DNA of 64,000 nucleotides from Gallaecimonas mangrovi (GTDB lineage: Bacteria; Pseudomonadota; Gammaproteobacteria; Enterobacterales; Gallaecimonadaceae), in NCBI RefSeq assembly GCF_003367375.1, contig NZ_CP031416.1, forward strand, positions 206,001 to 270,000. The letters are read 5' to 3'. Under the pieces are notes generated by a model that ran no database searches, had not been told where the DNA came from, and worked only from the letters and a program-made list of their open reading frames with translations. Every line of letters begins with the position of its first letter. The stretch's first letter is position 1. The position numbers and the translations under genes are program-made. Shown here in pieces: positions 18,309-26,895 of this stretch.

Positions 18309-21300
18309 ATGAAAAGTCATCTTTTTGCCCGGCTAACGCCGTTGGCATTGGCCTTGCTCGCTGTCCAGGCTAATGCCGCAAGTAATGTAAGTGCCTACAC
18401 CAACCTTATTCAGCCCCAGGCCCTGCAAATTGACAACAAAGCCACTGCTACTTCAAAAGTGGCGGCCGGTAATGTGCAACTGGCTTCTAACCGTTACATC
18501 GTCGAGTTAGAAGACGCGCCGTTGGCGATGTACAACGGCTCTATCGCCAGCCTTAGCACCGCCCCAAAAGATGCTGCTGGCCGTATAGAAACCGCCTCGG
18601 TGCAAGCCAAAGCCTACTTGGCGCGCCTGCAGAGCCAGCAGCAAGTGGTGGCATCGGCGTTAACCCGCAAGTTCTCTGGCTTAACCGTGCAAAAGCACTT
18701 TGGCGTGCTGTTTAATGGTTTCGTGGTGGCAGGCAACAACCTCGACATGGCTGCCATAAAAGCGGTGTCTGGGGTAAAGCGGGTTTATCGCGACCGCCTC
18801 ATGAAAGCCACCGCCAGCAGTGAATTTGATAAACCCCTTGAGCTGATTAATGCCCCGGCCCAGTGGCAAGCGTTGGGGGGTTCCAGCAAGGCCGGGCAGG
18901 GGGTACGCGTTGCAGTCATCGACAGTGGTATTCGCCCTGAAAACCCCATGTTCGACGACACCGGCTTTACCGCCCCAAGCAACCTGCCAAGCGACGACTA
19001 TTGCCACACTACCGACAGCAGTTTTTGTAATAACAAACTGATTGTGGCTCGTTATTACGACGCACCGAGTGATGCCTCAAGCTCAGAATATAGCTCGCCA
19101 AAAGGCTACAACAGCCATGGCTCCCACGTGGCCGGTATCGCCGTTGGCGACCCGGTTGCGGTAACTACCAGCGCCGGTGAAAGCATTAATATTTCTGGCG
19201 TAGCGCCGGGCGCGTATTTAATGGTGTACAAAGCGCTTTATCAGGCCGGTGACAGTGCTTATGGCAGTAGTGCCAGTTTGTTGTCTGCGCTCGAAGATGC
19301 CGTAAACGACGGCGCCGATGTAATTAATAACTCCTGGGGTGGCGGCGCGGGTATGGACCCGGCTTTATCGCCTTATCCGGATGTCTATGCGGCGGCAGAA
19401 CAAGCGGGTGTTGTCATGGTTTCGGCGGCCGGTAACGACGGCGCTGCTGACAGCACCATCGGTTGCCCGGCATGTTCCGAAGCCGGTATTGCGGTTGCCA
19501 ATACCCAAACCGGCCGTTACCTCAACACCAATACCTTAACCGTTGATGGCAGCGATTACGTGGCCTTTGGTGGCGGAACCAGCACCACTGATCTGTCGAG
19601 CTTTAGCAGCAGCGAACTAAGCGGCACCCTGGTCTCTGCCGCCACCGTTGATGCCAGCAATATTGACGCCTGTGCAGCTTTTCCGGCCGATGCCTTCGAT
19701 GGCAATATGGCGCTGGTAACAGTTGGCAGCAGCTGTAGCTTTGCCACCAAGGTCACTAACCTTGAGGCCGCCGGCGCTGTGGGCATGATCATGTATCGCA
19801 CCGACGATGAAGTCCCGTATAACCCGTTGGTTAGCGGCGCAACCATTCCGGTGGCGATGATCGATAGCAGCGACGGCAATACCTTAACCTCACTGCTGGC
19901 AAGCGGCGGTTTAGCGGTCAGCCTTGATGCAAATTATCAAACTGGCGTGTTATCGCAGTGGACCGACTCGGTAAACGGCAGTTCTTCCCGTGGCCCTAAT
20001 GGCAACGGCGATGTGCTAAAGCCCGATTTAGCCGCCCCCGGCACCGACATTATTTCGGCAGGTTCTCCGGATACCACTGCCGAGTTCACGGTGATGACCG
20101 GCACCTCAATGGCAAGCCCCGCTGTGGCCGGTGCCGTGGCGGTACTCAAAGGTGCGCACAGTGGTTGGACACCTAAACAAATCAAAGCGGCTTTAACCAC
20201 CACCGCTACTACGGCGATAACCGATTGGGACGGCAAAACCCAGGCCACGCCTTTTGCCATGGGCGCGGGGCGCATTGACCTGCAAACGGCTTCCAGTGCC
20301 GGCCTTGGTGTGGCACCGGTTTCCCTAGCCAGCAGCAACTGTGTAATAAGCTGCAGCTTTAACGTCAATGCCTCTAACCTTGGCAGCGCTGCCAGCAGTT
20401 GGACCGGCACCCTTAGCTTTGACGACAGCAGCGTAACTGGCACCTTAAACACCGGCAACAGCGATAACAGTGCCTTACTGGCGTTAAGCAGTGCCAGTGC
20501 CACCAAGTCTTTTAGCGTTACCGTTGATACCAGCCTTGCCAGTAAAGATAAGTGGTACTTTGGCACCTTGGTTTTTAAAGATAGCAGTGGCACCTACCCT
20601 GATGCGCACCTGCCGATCGCCGTATACGCCGGCAGTCAGTCGGAAGGCCGTATTCTGGCAGTATCCAGCACCGGTGCTGACGACGCGCTTGGCCTGGGCG
20701 ACAGTGCTACCTTGCAGGTGCAATACAGCAACCGCGAACAGCTCAACACCACCAGCTTAACTATCAACATTCCACAAGGGTTAACCCTGGATGGCACGCC
20801 CCAGGCCAGCACCACCGGCACCACGGCGTCGTACAGCTATAACGACCTTAGCCATGTTATTGCCATAACCGGCATCTTGGACCACGCCAGTGCCAGCTTT
20901 AGCGATGCCACCGCCGCCCTTAGTCCCTTTGCCAGCCTGGGTAGTTACGGTGCCAGCGGTGTTAGCTGCGACAGCAGCACGGCAGACTGTGACGAAAACA
21001 ATTTAAGCATCACCGTACCCAGTGATAGCAATATCGAATTTATGGGAAAAACCGTCACCAGCATGAGCGTAGACTTCAACGGCTTCTTGCGTATCAATGG
21101 TGCCAGCTTAGCGGCCGATATCTATGCCGCCAGCTTACCCAGCGACTATGTCAGTGGTGCCGTTATTGCTCCGTTTTGGACAGACCTGGCCATGACCAGC
21201 GACAGCCGGCTTTATGCAGGTACCCTGACCAAAGACGGCGATAACTATCTGGTGGTGGAATGGTCCAAATTTGCCCTGGCCAGTGACACCAGCAAAACCT

Positions 21301-22037
21301 ATAGCTTCCAGGTGCTGTTTTTGGAAAACAGCGACAAGGTGTACATCCATTATCTGGATATGAGCAGCTTGCCAACGAACCTGACCGCCGGTGCCCAAGA
21401 CGCCTCGGGTTATACCGGCGCCAGCCTGTATAACTACGGCTCTGGCTCCGCGCCAAGCAGTAACATTGGTTTTAGCCTGGGCTACCAAGCGCCGGATACC
21501 CTCAGCATGAATGCTGATTTAGCGCCAGCACCCCGTACGCTGGGTATAGAGCTCAATGCCAACGCCAGTGCCAGCCTGGCACTGACAAAAGGCTTGGTTA
21601 CCGGCAAGCTGCCCATTACGGTTACCAGCAACAGTATTGGTGCCAGTGCCAAAGCGGCCAGCTTGTGGCAAGTGGCCGACACGGCTCTGGCTACCAGTAA
21701 TTCAGTGACGATAAGCACCGCGCCCAGCCACGGTACGGTTGCTGTTGCCAGCGATGGCACCGCTACCTACACCCCAGAGACGGATTTTACCGGCAGCGAC
21801 AGTTTCGGTTACACCTTAACCGACAGCGCCGGTGCTACTTCTTTGGAAGGTTTGGTAACCGTAACCGTTGATGCTGTCAGTGGTGGCGGTGATACCGACA
21901 CCAGCGATAACGACGCATCTAACAATGATGACGCCAACACCGACCAGGGTGGTGGCGGCGGTGCCTTTGGCATCCTCACGCTGTTAATGTTGCCCCTGGC
22001 CTGGCAGCGTCGCCGCAGCTTGCGCGCACGCCAATAA
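18309..22037 (+). CDS. Secreted subtilisin-like protease (S8) with PA domain and GlyGly-CTERM, copy 3
   Basis: 1,242 residues from ATG 18309, preceded by TTGAGGAAAA. Signal peptide about 1-24 (ends VQANA). Same architecture as copies 1 and 2: I9 propeptide, Asp205 (VIDSG), His270 (NSHGSHVAG), NNSWGGG, PA-domain insert, Ser600. The block after the nucleophile reads GTSMASPAVAG, with Ala where the family and both sister copies have His. Otherwise the catalytic triad is intact. Beta domains and a cadherin-like segment (about 1,125-1,195) precede an Asp/Asn-rich linker and a GlyGly-CTERM (GGGGGAFG, helix, WQRRRSLRARQ). It is the most diverged of the three. Predicted to be secreted through the gsp system and displayed at the surface. 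Confidence 0.92.
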   Translation: MKSHLFARLTPLALALLAVQANAASNVSAYTNLIQPQALQIDNKATATSKVAAGNVQLASNRYIVELEDAPLAMYNGSIASLSTAPKDAAGRIETASVQAKAYLARLQSQQQVVASALTRKFSGLTVQKHFGVLFNGFVVAGNNLDMAAIKAVSGVKRVYRDRLMKATASSEFDKPLELINAPAQWQALGGSSKAGQGVRVAVIDSGIRPENPMFDDTGFTAPSNLPSDDYCHTTDSSFCNNKLIVARYYDAPSDASSSEYSSPKGYNSHGSHVAGIAVGDPVAVTTSAGESINISGVAPGAYLMVYKALYQAGDSAYGSSASLLSALEDAVNDGADVINNSWGGGAGMDPALSPYPDVYAAAEQAGVVMVSAAGNDGAADSTIGCPACSEAGIAVANTQTGRYLNTNTLTVDGSDYVAFGGGTSTTDLSSFSSSELSGTLVSAATVDASNIDACAAFPADAFDGNMALVTVGSSCSFATKVTNLEAAGAVGMIMYRTDDEVPYNPLVSGATIPVAMIDSSDGNTLTSLLASGGLAVSLDANYQTGVLSQWTDSVNGSSSRGPNGNGDVLKPDLAAPGTDIISAGSPDTTAEFTVMTGTSMASPAVAGAVAVLKGAHSGWTPKQIKAALTTTATTAITDWDGKTQATPFAMGAGRIDLQTASSAGLGVAPVSLASSNCVISCSFNVNASNLGSAASSWTGTLSFDDSSVTGTLNTGNSDNSALLALSSASATKSFSVTVDTSLASKDKWYFGTLVFKDSSGTYPDAHLPIAVYAGSQSEGRILAVSSTGADDALGLGDSATLQVQYSNREQLNTTSLTINIPQGLTLDGTPQASTTGTTASYSYNDLSHVIAITGILDHASASFSDATAALSPFASLGSYGASGVSCDSSTADCDENNLSITVPSDSNIEFMGKTVTSMSVDFNGFLRINGASLAADIYAASLPSDYVSGAVIAPFWTDLAMTSDSRLYAGTLTKDGDNYLVVEWSKFALASDTSKTYSFQVLFLENSDKVYIHYLDMSSLPTNLTAGAQDASGYTGASLYNYGSGSAPSSNIGFSLGYQAPDTLSMNADLAPAPRTLGIELNANASASLALTKGLVTGKLPITVTSNSIGASAKAASLWQVADTALATSNSVTISTAPSHGTVAVASDGTATYTPETDFTGSDSFGYTLTDSAGATSLEGLVTVTVDAVSGGGDTDTSDNDASNNDDANTDQGGGGGAFGILTLLMLPLAWQRRRSLRARQ

Positions 22038-22041
22038 GCGA

Positions 22042-22071
22042 TAAAAAGCCCCGCAATGCGGGGCTTTTTAT
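22042..22071 (+). terminator. Terminator after S8 copy 3
   Basis: Perfect AGCCCCGCA / TGCGGGGCT hairpin with A and T runs. The core is identical to the hairpin at 24362-24391 on the far side of the small AT-rich islet. Confidence 0.85.
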
Positions 22072-22230
22072 AAACAACGTCGTATGTACTTTTAAAGCCA
22101 ACCATTTAAGGCTTTGCAGACAACAGTCTTGGGGCCTTAAGTCAGCCCGACAAGGATACGAAAGCGGTAAGTGAAGGTATTGATAAACAAAAGTGTCTGA
22201 GATGAGTAACCAATATACGGAGACCAGTCC

Positions 22231-23067
22231 ATGATAAAGCGTCATGTTGTTTATAAAAAAGAATTAGCCCTAGATAATTTGAATAAATTTGAAGGGCGTT
22301 TGAATGGGGAGGGGCTTGTTTCTAATATTAGAGACAATAATGGCGGGGATATTATGGGGCTGTATGTTAGCGAATCCCTCAGCGCTTTTTGTTACTCAAT
22401 TATGGCCGATGAGAATCCTAAAAGTACTCTCCGTTATTTAACTGTCGCTAAAGAGTTTGGCGTAGCTCACTTTGATATGTTGGTGCGGCAGGGTGAAAAA
22501 TTCACCGCTACTATCAATAACGAGGTTTATGATTTTACTGGCCGCAGAAAAGGTGATTACACCGACACCAACGCCTGGTGCAGAGTGTATTTTTCCGCGA
22601 TTTTATTACGTGACATGGATGCTATAGAGCGTCTGCAAAAGGTGATGCCAGAACATTTTGCTGTGTCCAACATTCGTAACGACCCTTTCGATTTGGCGTT
22701 GGTCGCTGTGTTAAAGGGGATGTTCCAGCAGGGCAAAGATATGGGAGCCTTGTTGGAAGTCGCATTAAAGGCAGAAGTACAGGGCGAGAAGAAGAGGGTG
22801 AAATATGTGAATCACATTTTACTGCCCCTGCTGCCGATCATCCGCTGTATTTCTTCCAGCAATGCCGAAACCGAGTTCAACGATTTATTGAAAGAGGCCG
22901 TGTTAAAGCACCAAAAGTACTGGAATGGTGACAAATACAACAAGACTGGTTGGGTATCACTCCCCCTGACTGCGTTGGCAGCTGTTGCCAAGGTGCGTAA
23001 CGGTTACCAAATGAATTTTGAAACTGACTATATTCCCCAGTGGCTTGTTGACGGAAGAAAAGAATAA
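22231..23067 (+). CDS. Putative immunity protein, Imm49-like
   Basis: 278 residues, cytoplasmic, mostly alpha-helical, with no signal peptide. The ATG follows ACGGAGACC. Several features recall the immunity-49 family: an N-terminal helical region, then NAWCRVYFSAILLRDMDAIERL (about residues 115-136, quoted in part as DMDAIERL) and a C-terminal YWNGD..GWVSLPLTALAAVAK segment. Those proteins protect against polymorphic or contact-dependent toxins. The gene is visibly more AT-rich than the proteases beside it, and no toxin, Rhs or VgrG gene lies within the window. The family assignment is from memory of sequence character and is moderate; the alternative is an unrelated helical protein. Confidence 0.5.
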   Translation: MIKRHVVYKKELALDNLNKFEGRLNGEGLVSNIRDNNGGDIMGLYVSESLSAFCYSIMADENPKSTLRYLTVAKEFGVAHFDMLVRQGEKFTATINNEVYDFTGRRKGDYTDTNAWCRVYFSAILLRDMDAIERLQKVMPEHFAVSNIRNDPFDLALVAVLKGMFQQGKDMGALLEVALKAEVQGEKKRVKYVNHILLPLLPIIRCISSSNAETEFNDLLKEAVLKHQKYWNGDKYNKTGWVSLPLTALAAVAKVRNGYQMNFETDYIPQWLVDGRKE

Positions 23068-23304
23068 TATCTATGGCAACAGGGCACTAAATATAAAAGG
23101 AAATTCACCTTCTGAATAATGGCAATCACCGTCTGCGGCGTATTAGCCGCTCCACCACCCAAGCCTTGCGGTGGCTGTAGTTTTGCCCGAAGTTTTTATC
23201 TATAGAGGGTTATTTAAGGCTAGTTTTCGCACGGCAAATTCGCCATGATTGGATGGGTGTCCTTTTTCTTTTACTTTTTCTTTTCTAATGGTGTGGAGGC
23301 CTTG
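23068..23304. other. Intergenic segment with small inverted repeats and a repeated motif
   Basis: No gene seen. It holds one copy of a motif shared with 24141-24167 and 24222-24249 (here ending TTCACCTTCTGAATAA, 23092-23118). It also has two small inverted repeats: GCGGC/GCCGC at 23135-23150 and CCACC/GGTGG at 23152-23174. Confidence 0.45.
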
Positions 23305-23709
23305 ATGAGTACATCTTATTTTTTGGTTTGCATGGATTGCAAAACTGGGGTTTTATTAGGTAAAACAGTTTCGTTGGGAAAGTATATTGGGTGCCTTGAT
23401 AATATTTATGGCTTTAGTCATTTCAGCGCAAGAGTTAATGGTGAATGGGTTTTCGAAGAGGAAAATATTCTGAACATCCAACAGTTTTTTGTTATCCACC
23501 GGGGACACGAGCTTCGAGTCCTGCCTGATACGGTTGAAAAATATGTTGAAAATTCTAGTTTCCCACACTCTTGGCCAAGTGAAGATAACGATGTAGATGA
23601 AAGATTTGATCGAGTTAAATTTTTTGAAGTCAATGTCAGTAATATTGATCCTAAAAAAGAGACGGAAGATTTACCAATAGATTTAATCAATAAAATTAAG
23701 CGTTTTTGA
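23305..23709 (+). CDS. Hypothetical protein in the immunity islet
   Basis: 134 residues from ATG 23305, chosen because GTGGAGG lies just upstream; a longer reading from 23245 adds an unlikely Phe-rich leader. The start (STSYFLVCMDCKTGVLLGK) has a CxxC pair (Cys-Met-Asp-Cys) that may bind metal. The rest is a mixed alpha/beta, acidic, soluble sequence with no signal peptide. I do not recognise the family. Its position between two immunity-like genes, its small size and its AT-rich coding suggest a third immunity or antitoxin protein, but this rests on neighbourhood alone. Confidence 0.6.
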   Translation: MSTSYFLVCMDCKTGVLLGKTVSLGKYIGCLDNIYGFSHFSARVNGEWVFEEENILNIQQFFVIHRGHELRVLPDTVEKYVENSSFPHSWPSEDNDVDERFDRVKFFEVNVSNIDPKKETEDLPIDLINKIKRF

Positions 23710-23737
23710 GTGGTCAAGCATCAAAAGGAGATCACTG

Positions 23738-24118
23738 ATGAAAATGAATTGGTTAAATGATTTAGAGAATGCTTTTGATAGGAGTGGTATAGCTTACGGT
23801 GATCTTTTTTACGTGCTTGAAGCGGCAATGACGGCAGATGTTATTAAGTTTCCAGATATTATAAAAGACGCATCTAACGGAATAGGTGTTTACGCGAGGG
23901 AAGGACTCTCTTATTCGTTGGGTCAAGATTGGGACGAACCTCAAAACTTTGATAAAGTTATTTGTTTTATTGGTGATATTGAAAGTAGCAGTTTATCAAT
24001 TGACAGCTATATCGCATTAATGGAGACTGCAGTTAACGTTTATTTGTCTAACTTTCCTGACGGAAAAGATAGGGTCATGAATTCTCTTATAAGATTGAAA
24101 AATAGATATCTTGTATAA
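23738..24118 (+). CDS. Putative CdiI-type ribonuclease-toxin immunity protein
   Basis: 126 residues. The ATG follows AAAAGGAGATCACTG, an excellent ribosome site 28 bases after the previous stop. Acidic and soluble. The order of features resembles small CdiI-type immunity proteins against RNase toxins: an N-terminal helix, GIGVYAREGLSYSLGQDWDE, an acidic strand (FIGDIESSSLSID), then a long helix ending YLSNFPDGKDRVMNSL. The match is by sequence feel and not by a search. No CdiA or other toxin gene is present here, so it would be an orphan immunity gene. Strongly AT-rich compared with its surroundings, which points to horizontal gain. Confidence 0.5.
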   Translation: MKMNWLNDLENAFDRSGIAYGDLFYVLEAAMTADVIKFPDIIKDASNGIGVYAREGLSYSLGQDWDEPQNFDKVICFIGDIESSSLSIDSYIALMETAVNVYLSNFPDGKDRVMNSLIRLKNRYLV

Positions 24119-24361
24119 GAAAAATTCGAATAAAGGGGACGAATAAAGGGGACATCCATCTTCTGAATCCCTGAGAAGGGAACACTATATACAGCCAAAA
24201 CTGACGCTGGAACTAGAGTAAGAAATAAAGGACATCCATCTTCTGAGTAATAAAGATCCAGTTTTCGTATTTACATCGACAGTGCTGTATTCGCCAGCCT
24301 TTTAGGGTGTTTGCTTTGTTCTGGTGCCGACTTTTTGCTAACGAAAAGCTGACTTGTTCCG
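24119..24361. repeat. Degenerate repeat remnants downstream of the immunity genes
   Basis: No gene found. Two copies of a motif containing ACATCCATCTTCTGA, each preceded by AATAAAGG(GG), lie at 24141-24167 and 24222-24249. A third, weaker copy is at 23092-23118, and an extra GAATAAAGGGGAC is at 24128-24140. AATAAAGGGGACA-type motifs often accompany IS200-like (REP-associated) transposases, so these may be mobile-element scars; that is inference. Confidence 0.5.
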
Positions 24362-24391
24362 AAAAAAAGCCCCGCAATGCGGGGCTTTTTT
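24362..24391 (-). terminator. Terminator after hslO
   Basis: AGCCCCGCA / TGCGGGGCT hairpin with long A and T runs, 16 bases beyond the hslO stop on the minus strand. It may also stop transcripts leaving the islet. Confidence 0.85.
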
Positions 24392-24406
24392 TGTGAGGGC
24401 AGCGGC

Positions 24407-25270
24407 TTACTGGGTACTTTGTGGGCCTGCTTTGGCGCCGGCAAAAAGGCCGGTTATATCTACAGCATCAAACTGGTATTGCTTGCCACAGTATTCGCAG
24501 TCCATGTCGACTTTGCCGTTGTGCTCGGCAACCAGCTTTTGTACTTCGTTTTCACCAAGGGAGATCAGGGCGTTTTCGCAGCGTTCCCGTGAGCAGGTGC
24601 ATTTAAAGCTCACCTGCTGAGGCTCAAATAGCCGTACCTGTTCTTGGTGAAAGAGCCGGTGCAGCACTTCTTCTGCGCTTAGCGCATAAAGTTCTTCGGC
24701 CTTAATGGTGTCGGTGAGGGTGGTGAGGTGCTCAAAGTCGTCGGCGCTGTTGTCGGCGGCCGGTAGCACTTGCAGCATCATGCCCGCTGCCTGCTGGCCT
24801 TCGGCAAACAGCCACAACCGGGTTGGCAACTGCTCTGAGTTGGCAAAGTAGCCTTCCAGCACTTCGGCCAGGGTGTCGCCTTCCAGGCCCACAACCCCTT
24901 GATAGCGCTCGCCTTCATTGGGGGTAATGGTGATCACCAAATAGCCTTTACCAACCATGGCGCTAAGGGGGCCGTCGGGTACCTCGCCCTGGTAACGGGC
25001 AACACCGCGCAGCACTTGCTGGTGGGTGCCATTGATCACCGCCAGGTTTAAGGGGCCGTCGCCTTGCAGTTGCACGGCAATTTCACCTTCAAACTTTAAG
25101 GTGGCGGTGAGCAGGCTGGTGGCGGCCATTAACTGGCCTAACAGTTTTTGTACCTGTGGAGGGTAATTATGGTGGGCCACAATCTCGCTGAAACTGTTGT
25201 CGAGCTGGACCAATTCGCCCCTTACCTGGGCGTTTTCAAATAGAAAGCGATGCAGCTGGTCTTGGGCCAT
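24407..25270 (-). CDS. hslO: Redox-regulated chaperone Hsp33
   Basis: 287 residues. Hsp33 is a cytoplasmic holdase switched on by oxidation, when the four zinc-binding Cys form disulfides. The C-terminal switch is present: CTCSRERC (about residue 233) and CEYC (about residue 268). The N-terminal domain reads closely to E. coli HslO ([25 protein letters not shown]). It starts 6 bases after hslR, so the two form an operon as in E. coli. One small difference is that the first cluster carries an additional Cys in ERCENA. Confidence 0.96.
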   Translation of the reverse strand: MAQDQLHRFLFENAQVRGELVQLDNSFSEIVAHHNYPPQVQKLLGQLMAATSLLTATLKFEGEIAVQLQGDGPLNLAVINGTHQQVLRGVARYQGEVPDGPLSAMVGKGYLVITITPNEGERYQGVVGLEGDTLAEVLEGYFANSEQLPTRLWLFAEGQQAAGMMLQVLPAADNSADDFEHLTTLTDTIKAEELYALSAEEVLHRLFHQEQVRLFEPQQVSFKCTCSRERCENALISLGENEVQKLVAEHNGKVDMDCEYCGKQYQFDAVDITGLFAGAKAGPQSTQ

Positions 25271-25276
25271 GGCCGG

Positions 25277-25675
25277 TTACTCCTGATGCTTGAAATCTCT
25301 TAGTTGCCGGCGCTGTTTTTTGTCCGGTTTACTGTCGGGGTGCGGATTGTACAGGGCATTGAGCTTTCGTGCCTCGGCATTTTTGGCTCTTTTTTGCGCG
25401 CTTTGTTCGGTTTCGGTGTAGAGGGTTTGTGCCACTGTTGCAGGCCCGCGCTGCTCACTCAGCACCTCAATAATGACTTCCTTTTCATCGTGGCCGACCA
25501 ACAGCCGCACCTTGGCGCCCACTTCCACTATTTTTGCGGCTTTTACCCGGTTGCCGTTGTAATGCACCTTACCGCCTTCTACCTGGGCGCGGGCAAGGGA
25601 TCGGGTCTTGTAAAAACGGGCAGCCCAGAGCCATTTGTCCAGGCGAACTTTTTGGTCACTTTGCTTGTCTTTCAT
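25277..25675 (-). CDS. hslR: Heat-shock protein 15, ribosome-associated S4 RNA-binding protein
   Basis: 132 residues from ATG 25675 (AAAGG upstream); GTG 25681 is the alternative. The S4 domain occupies the first 65 residues (VRLDKWLWAARFYKTRSLA, then GGKVHYNGNRVK). The basic C-terminal tail is typical of Hsp15. The protein binds stalled 50S subunits carrying nascent chains and helps recycle them. First gene of the hslRO pair, divergent from the gsp operon. Confidence 0.95.
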   Translation of the reverse strand: MKDKQSDQKVRLDKWLWAARFYKTRSLARAQVEGGKVHYNGNRVKAAKIVEVGAKVRLLVGHDEKEVIIEVLSEQRGPATVAQTLYTETEQSAQKRAKNAEARKLNALYNPHPDSKPDKKQRRQLRDFKHQE

Positions 25676-25681
25676 AGGCAC

Positions 25682-25966
25682 CTTTGGTTGCTGGTGCCAT
25701 TATGGCCAAGATAGGGCATGAATGCAGCCAGGCATTTGCCACTGAAACGGTCCGTTCGCGCCCTTGCAACGGGCGATTCATCTTGTGATCGTACCCTTGG
25801 CAACGCACTGACTTTCGTTGCATTTGTGTTGCCCATGGTTTTTACTAGCAGGTTGCAGCCAGAGTCATATTAGAAACAGATTAATACATTAAGATGTGTT
25901 TCACTTTTTAAGGGGTTACGCAGCTTCCATCAGGGACGGAACATGACTTGGGGGGCTGTCTAGATA
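25682..25966. promoter_or_regulatory. Divergent intergenic region between hslR and gspC
   Basis: About 285 bases carrying the promoters of hslRO and the gsp operon. It contains a 6-bp inverted repeat GCAACG-N10-CGTTGC near 25801-25822 and an AT-rich stretch (25865-25912) fit for a promoter before gspC. No regulator can be named. Confidence 0.4.
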
Positions 25967-26869
25967 ATGAATTCAGACTTACTTCTTGAACGCGCTGCTC
26001 AGCTTGCACAGCGTATTCCCGAATCTGCTATACGCCGGGTGTTGGTGGTGGTGCCAGCCATGGTGGCGTTGTGGCTTTTTGCCGGGCTTTGTTGGCAGTT
26101 TTTTCTGCCGTCGGCCCAGGTGCAACCTTGGCGGCCCGACCTTGGCCAAAAGTCCGGCTCGGCGCTGGATGTTAGCGGCCTGGATGATTACCCCATGTTT
26201 GGGGTGGCCGATGCCAAGCAAACGCAAACTAGCCAGGTGGTGGTAGATGCCCCGCAAACCACGTTAAAGCTGCGGTTAACCGGCCTGGTGGCTGAAAGCG
26301 AAACCGGCACCGGGGTGGCGATCATTGAAAGCCAGAATAACCAGATGGCCTATCAGGTAGGGGATGTTATTAAAGGCACCAGTGCCAAGGTTCAGCGCAT
26401 TCTTTGGGACAGGGTGCTGCTTGATAACAGCGGCAAAACCGAAGCGCTGATGCTTGATGGCAAAAAATACAAGCCGTTAACACTGCCAGCCAAACCCGAA
26501 AAACCAGCGCCCCCCAAAGCCGAGCATGAGCCCCGCCACCAGACCTCAGTTACTGAAAGGTCACTGCGCGACACCTTAGACCGTGTGCGCGGTAACCCGC
26601 AGTCACTGGCCGATATGGTGCACTTCACGCCAAAGCGGGAGGGTGACCAAATTAGCGGCTACCAGGTTGAGCCGGGCCGTGACCCAAGACTGTTTCAGAG
26701 CCTGGGGCTTAAAAGCGGCGATTTGGTGAAATCCATCAACGGCTATGACCTCACCGACCCGGCGCAAGCCCTTGACATCATGGGCCAGCTTAGCGGGCTC
26801 GACAGCATTAACTTACAGATTGAGCGTAATGGCCAGCCCCAGAGCCTGACCATTAATGTTGAAAAATGA
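25967..26869 (+). CDS. gspC: Type II secretion inner-membrane protein GspC
   Basis: 300 residues. Short cytoplasmic N-terminus, one membrane helix (about 24-48), then the periplasmic homology region (about 85-150, LRLTGLVAESETGTGVAIIE) that contacts the secretin. A Pro/Lys-rich linker leads to a C-terminal PDZ domain (about 225-300, GLKSGDLVKSINGYDLTD). It links the inner-membrane platform to the GspD channel and helps choose cargo. First gene of the operon; its stop overlaps an ATG (ATGA) of the gspD frame. Confidence 0.95.
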   Translation: MNSDLLLERAAQLAQRIPESAIRRVLVVVPAMVALWLFAGLCWQFFLPSAQVQPWRPDLGQKSGSALDVSGLDDYPMFGVADAKQTQTSQVVVDAPQTTLKLRLTGLVAESETGTGVAIIESQNNQMAYQVGDVIKGTSAKVQRILWDRVLLDNSGKTEALMLDGKKYKPLTLPAKPEKPAPPKAEHEPRHQTSVTERSLRDTLDRVRGNPQSLADMVHFTPKREGDQISGYQVEPGRDPRLFQSLGLKSGDLVKSINGYDLTDPAQALDIMGQLSGLDSINLQIERNGQPQSLTINVEK

Positions 26870-26895
26870 CCGCCATGAACAATAAAGGAAACCCT

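Noticed and set aside
14210..21760. Many long open frames on the minus strand across the S8 genes
   Set aside because: They are shadows of the Ser/Thr/Ala/Gly-rich protease coding frames and have no ribosome sites or family features.
23120..23240. Possible integron attC site among the immunity genes
   Set aside because: Small inverted repeats are present, but no GTTRRRY/RYYYAAC pair or integrase was found.
25801..25822. GCAACG-N10-CGTTGC inverted repeat as a named operator for gsp or hslRO
   Set aside because: Only six bases per arm and no known regulator site of this form.
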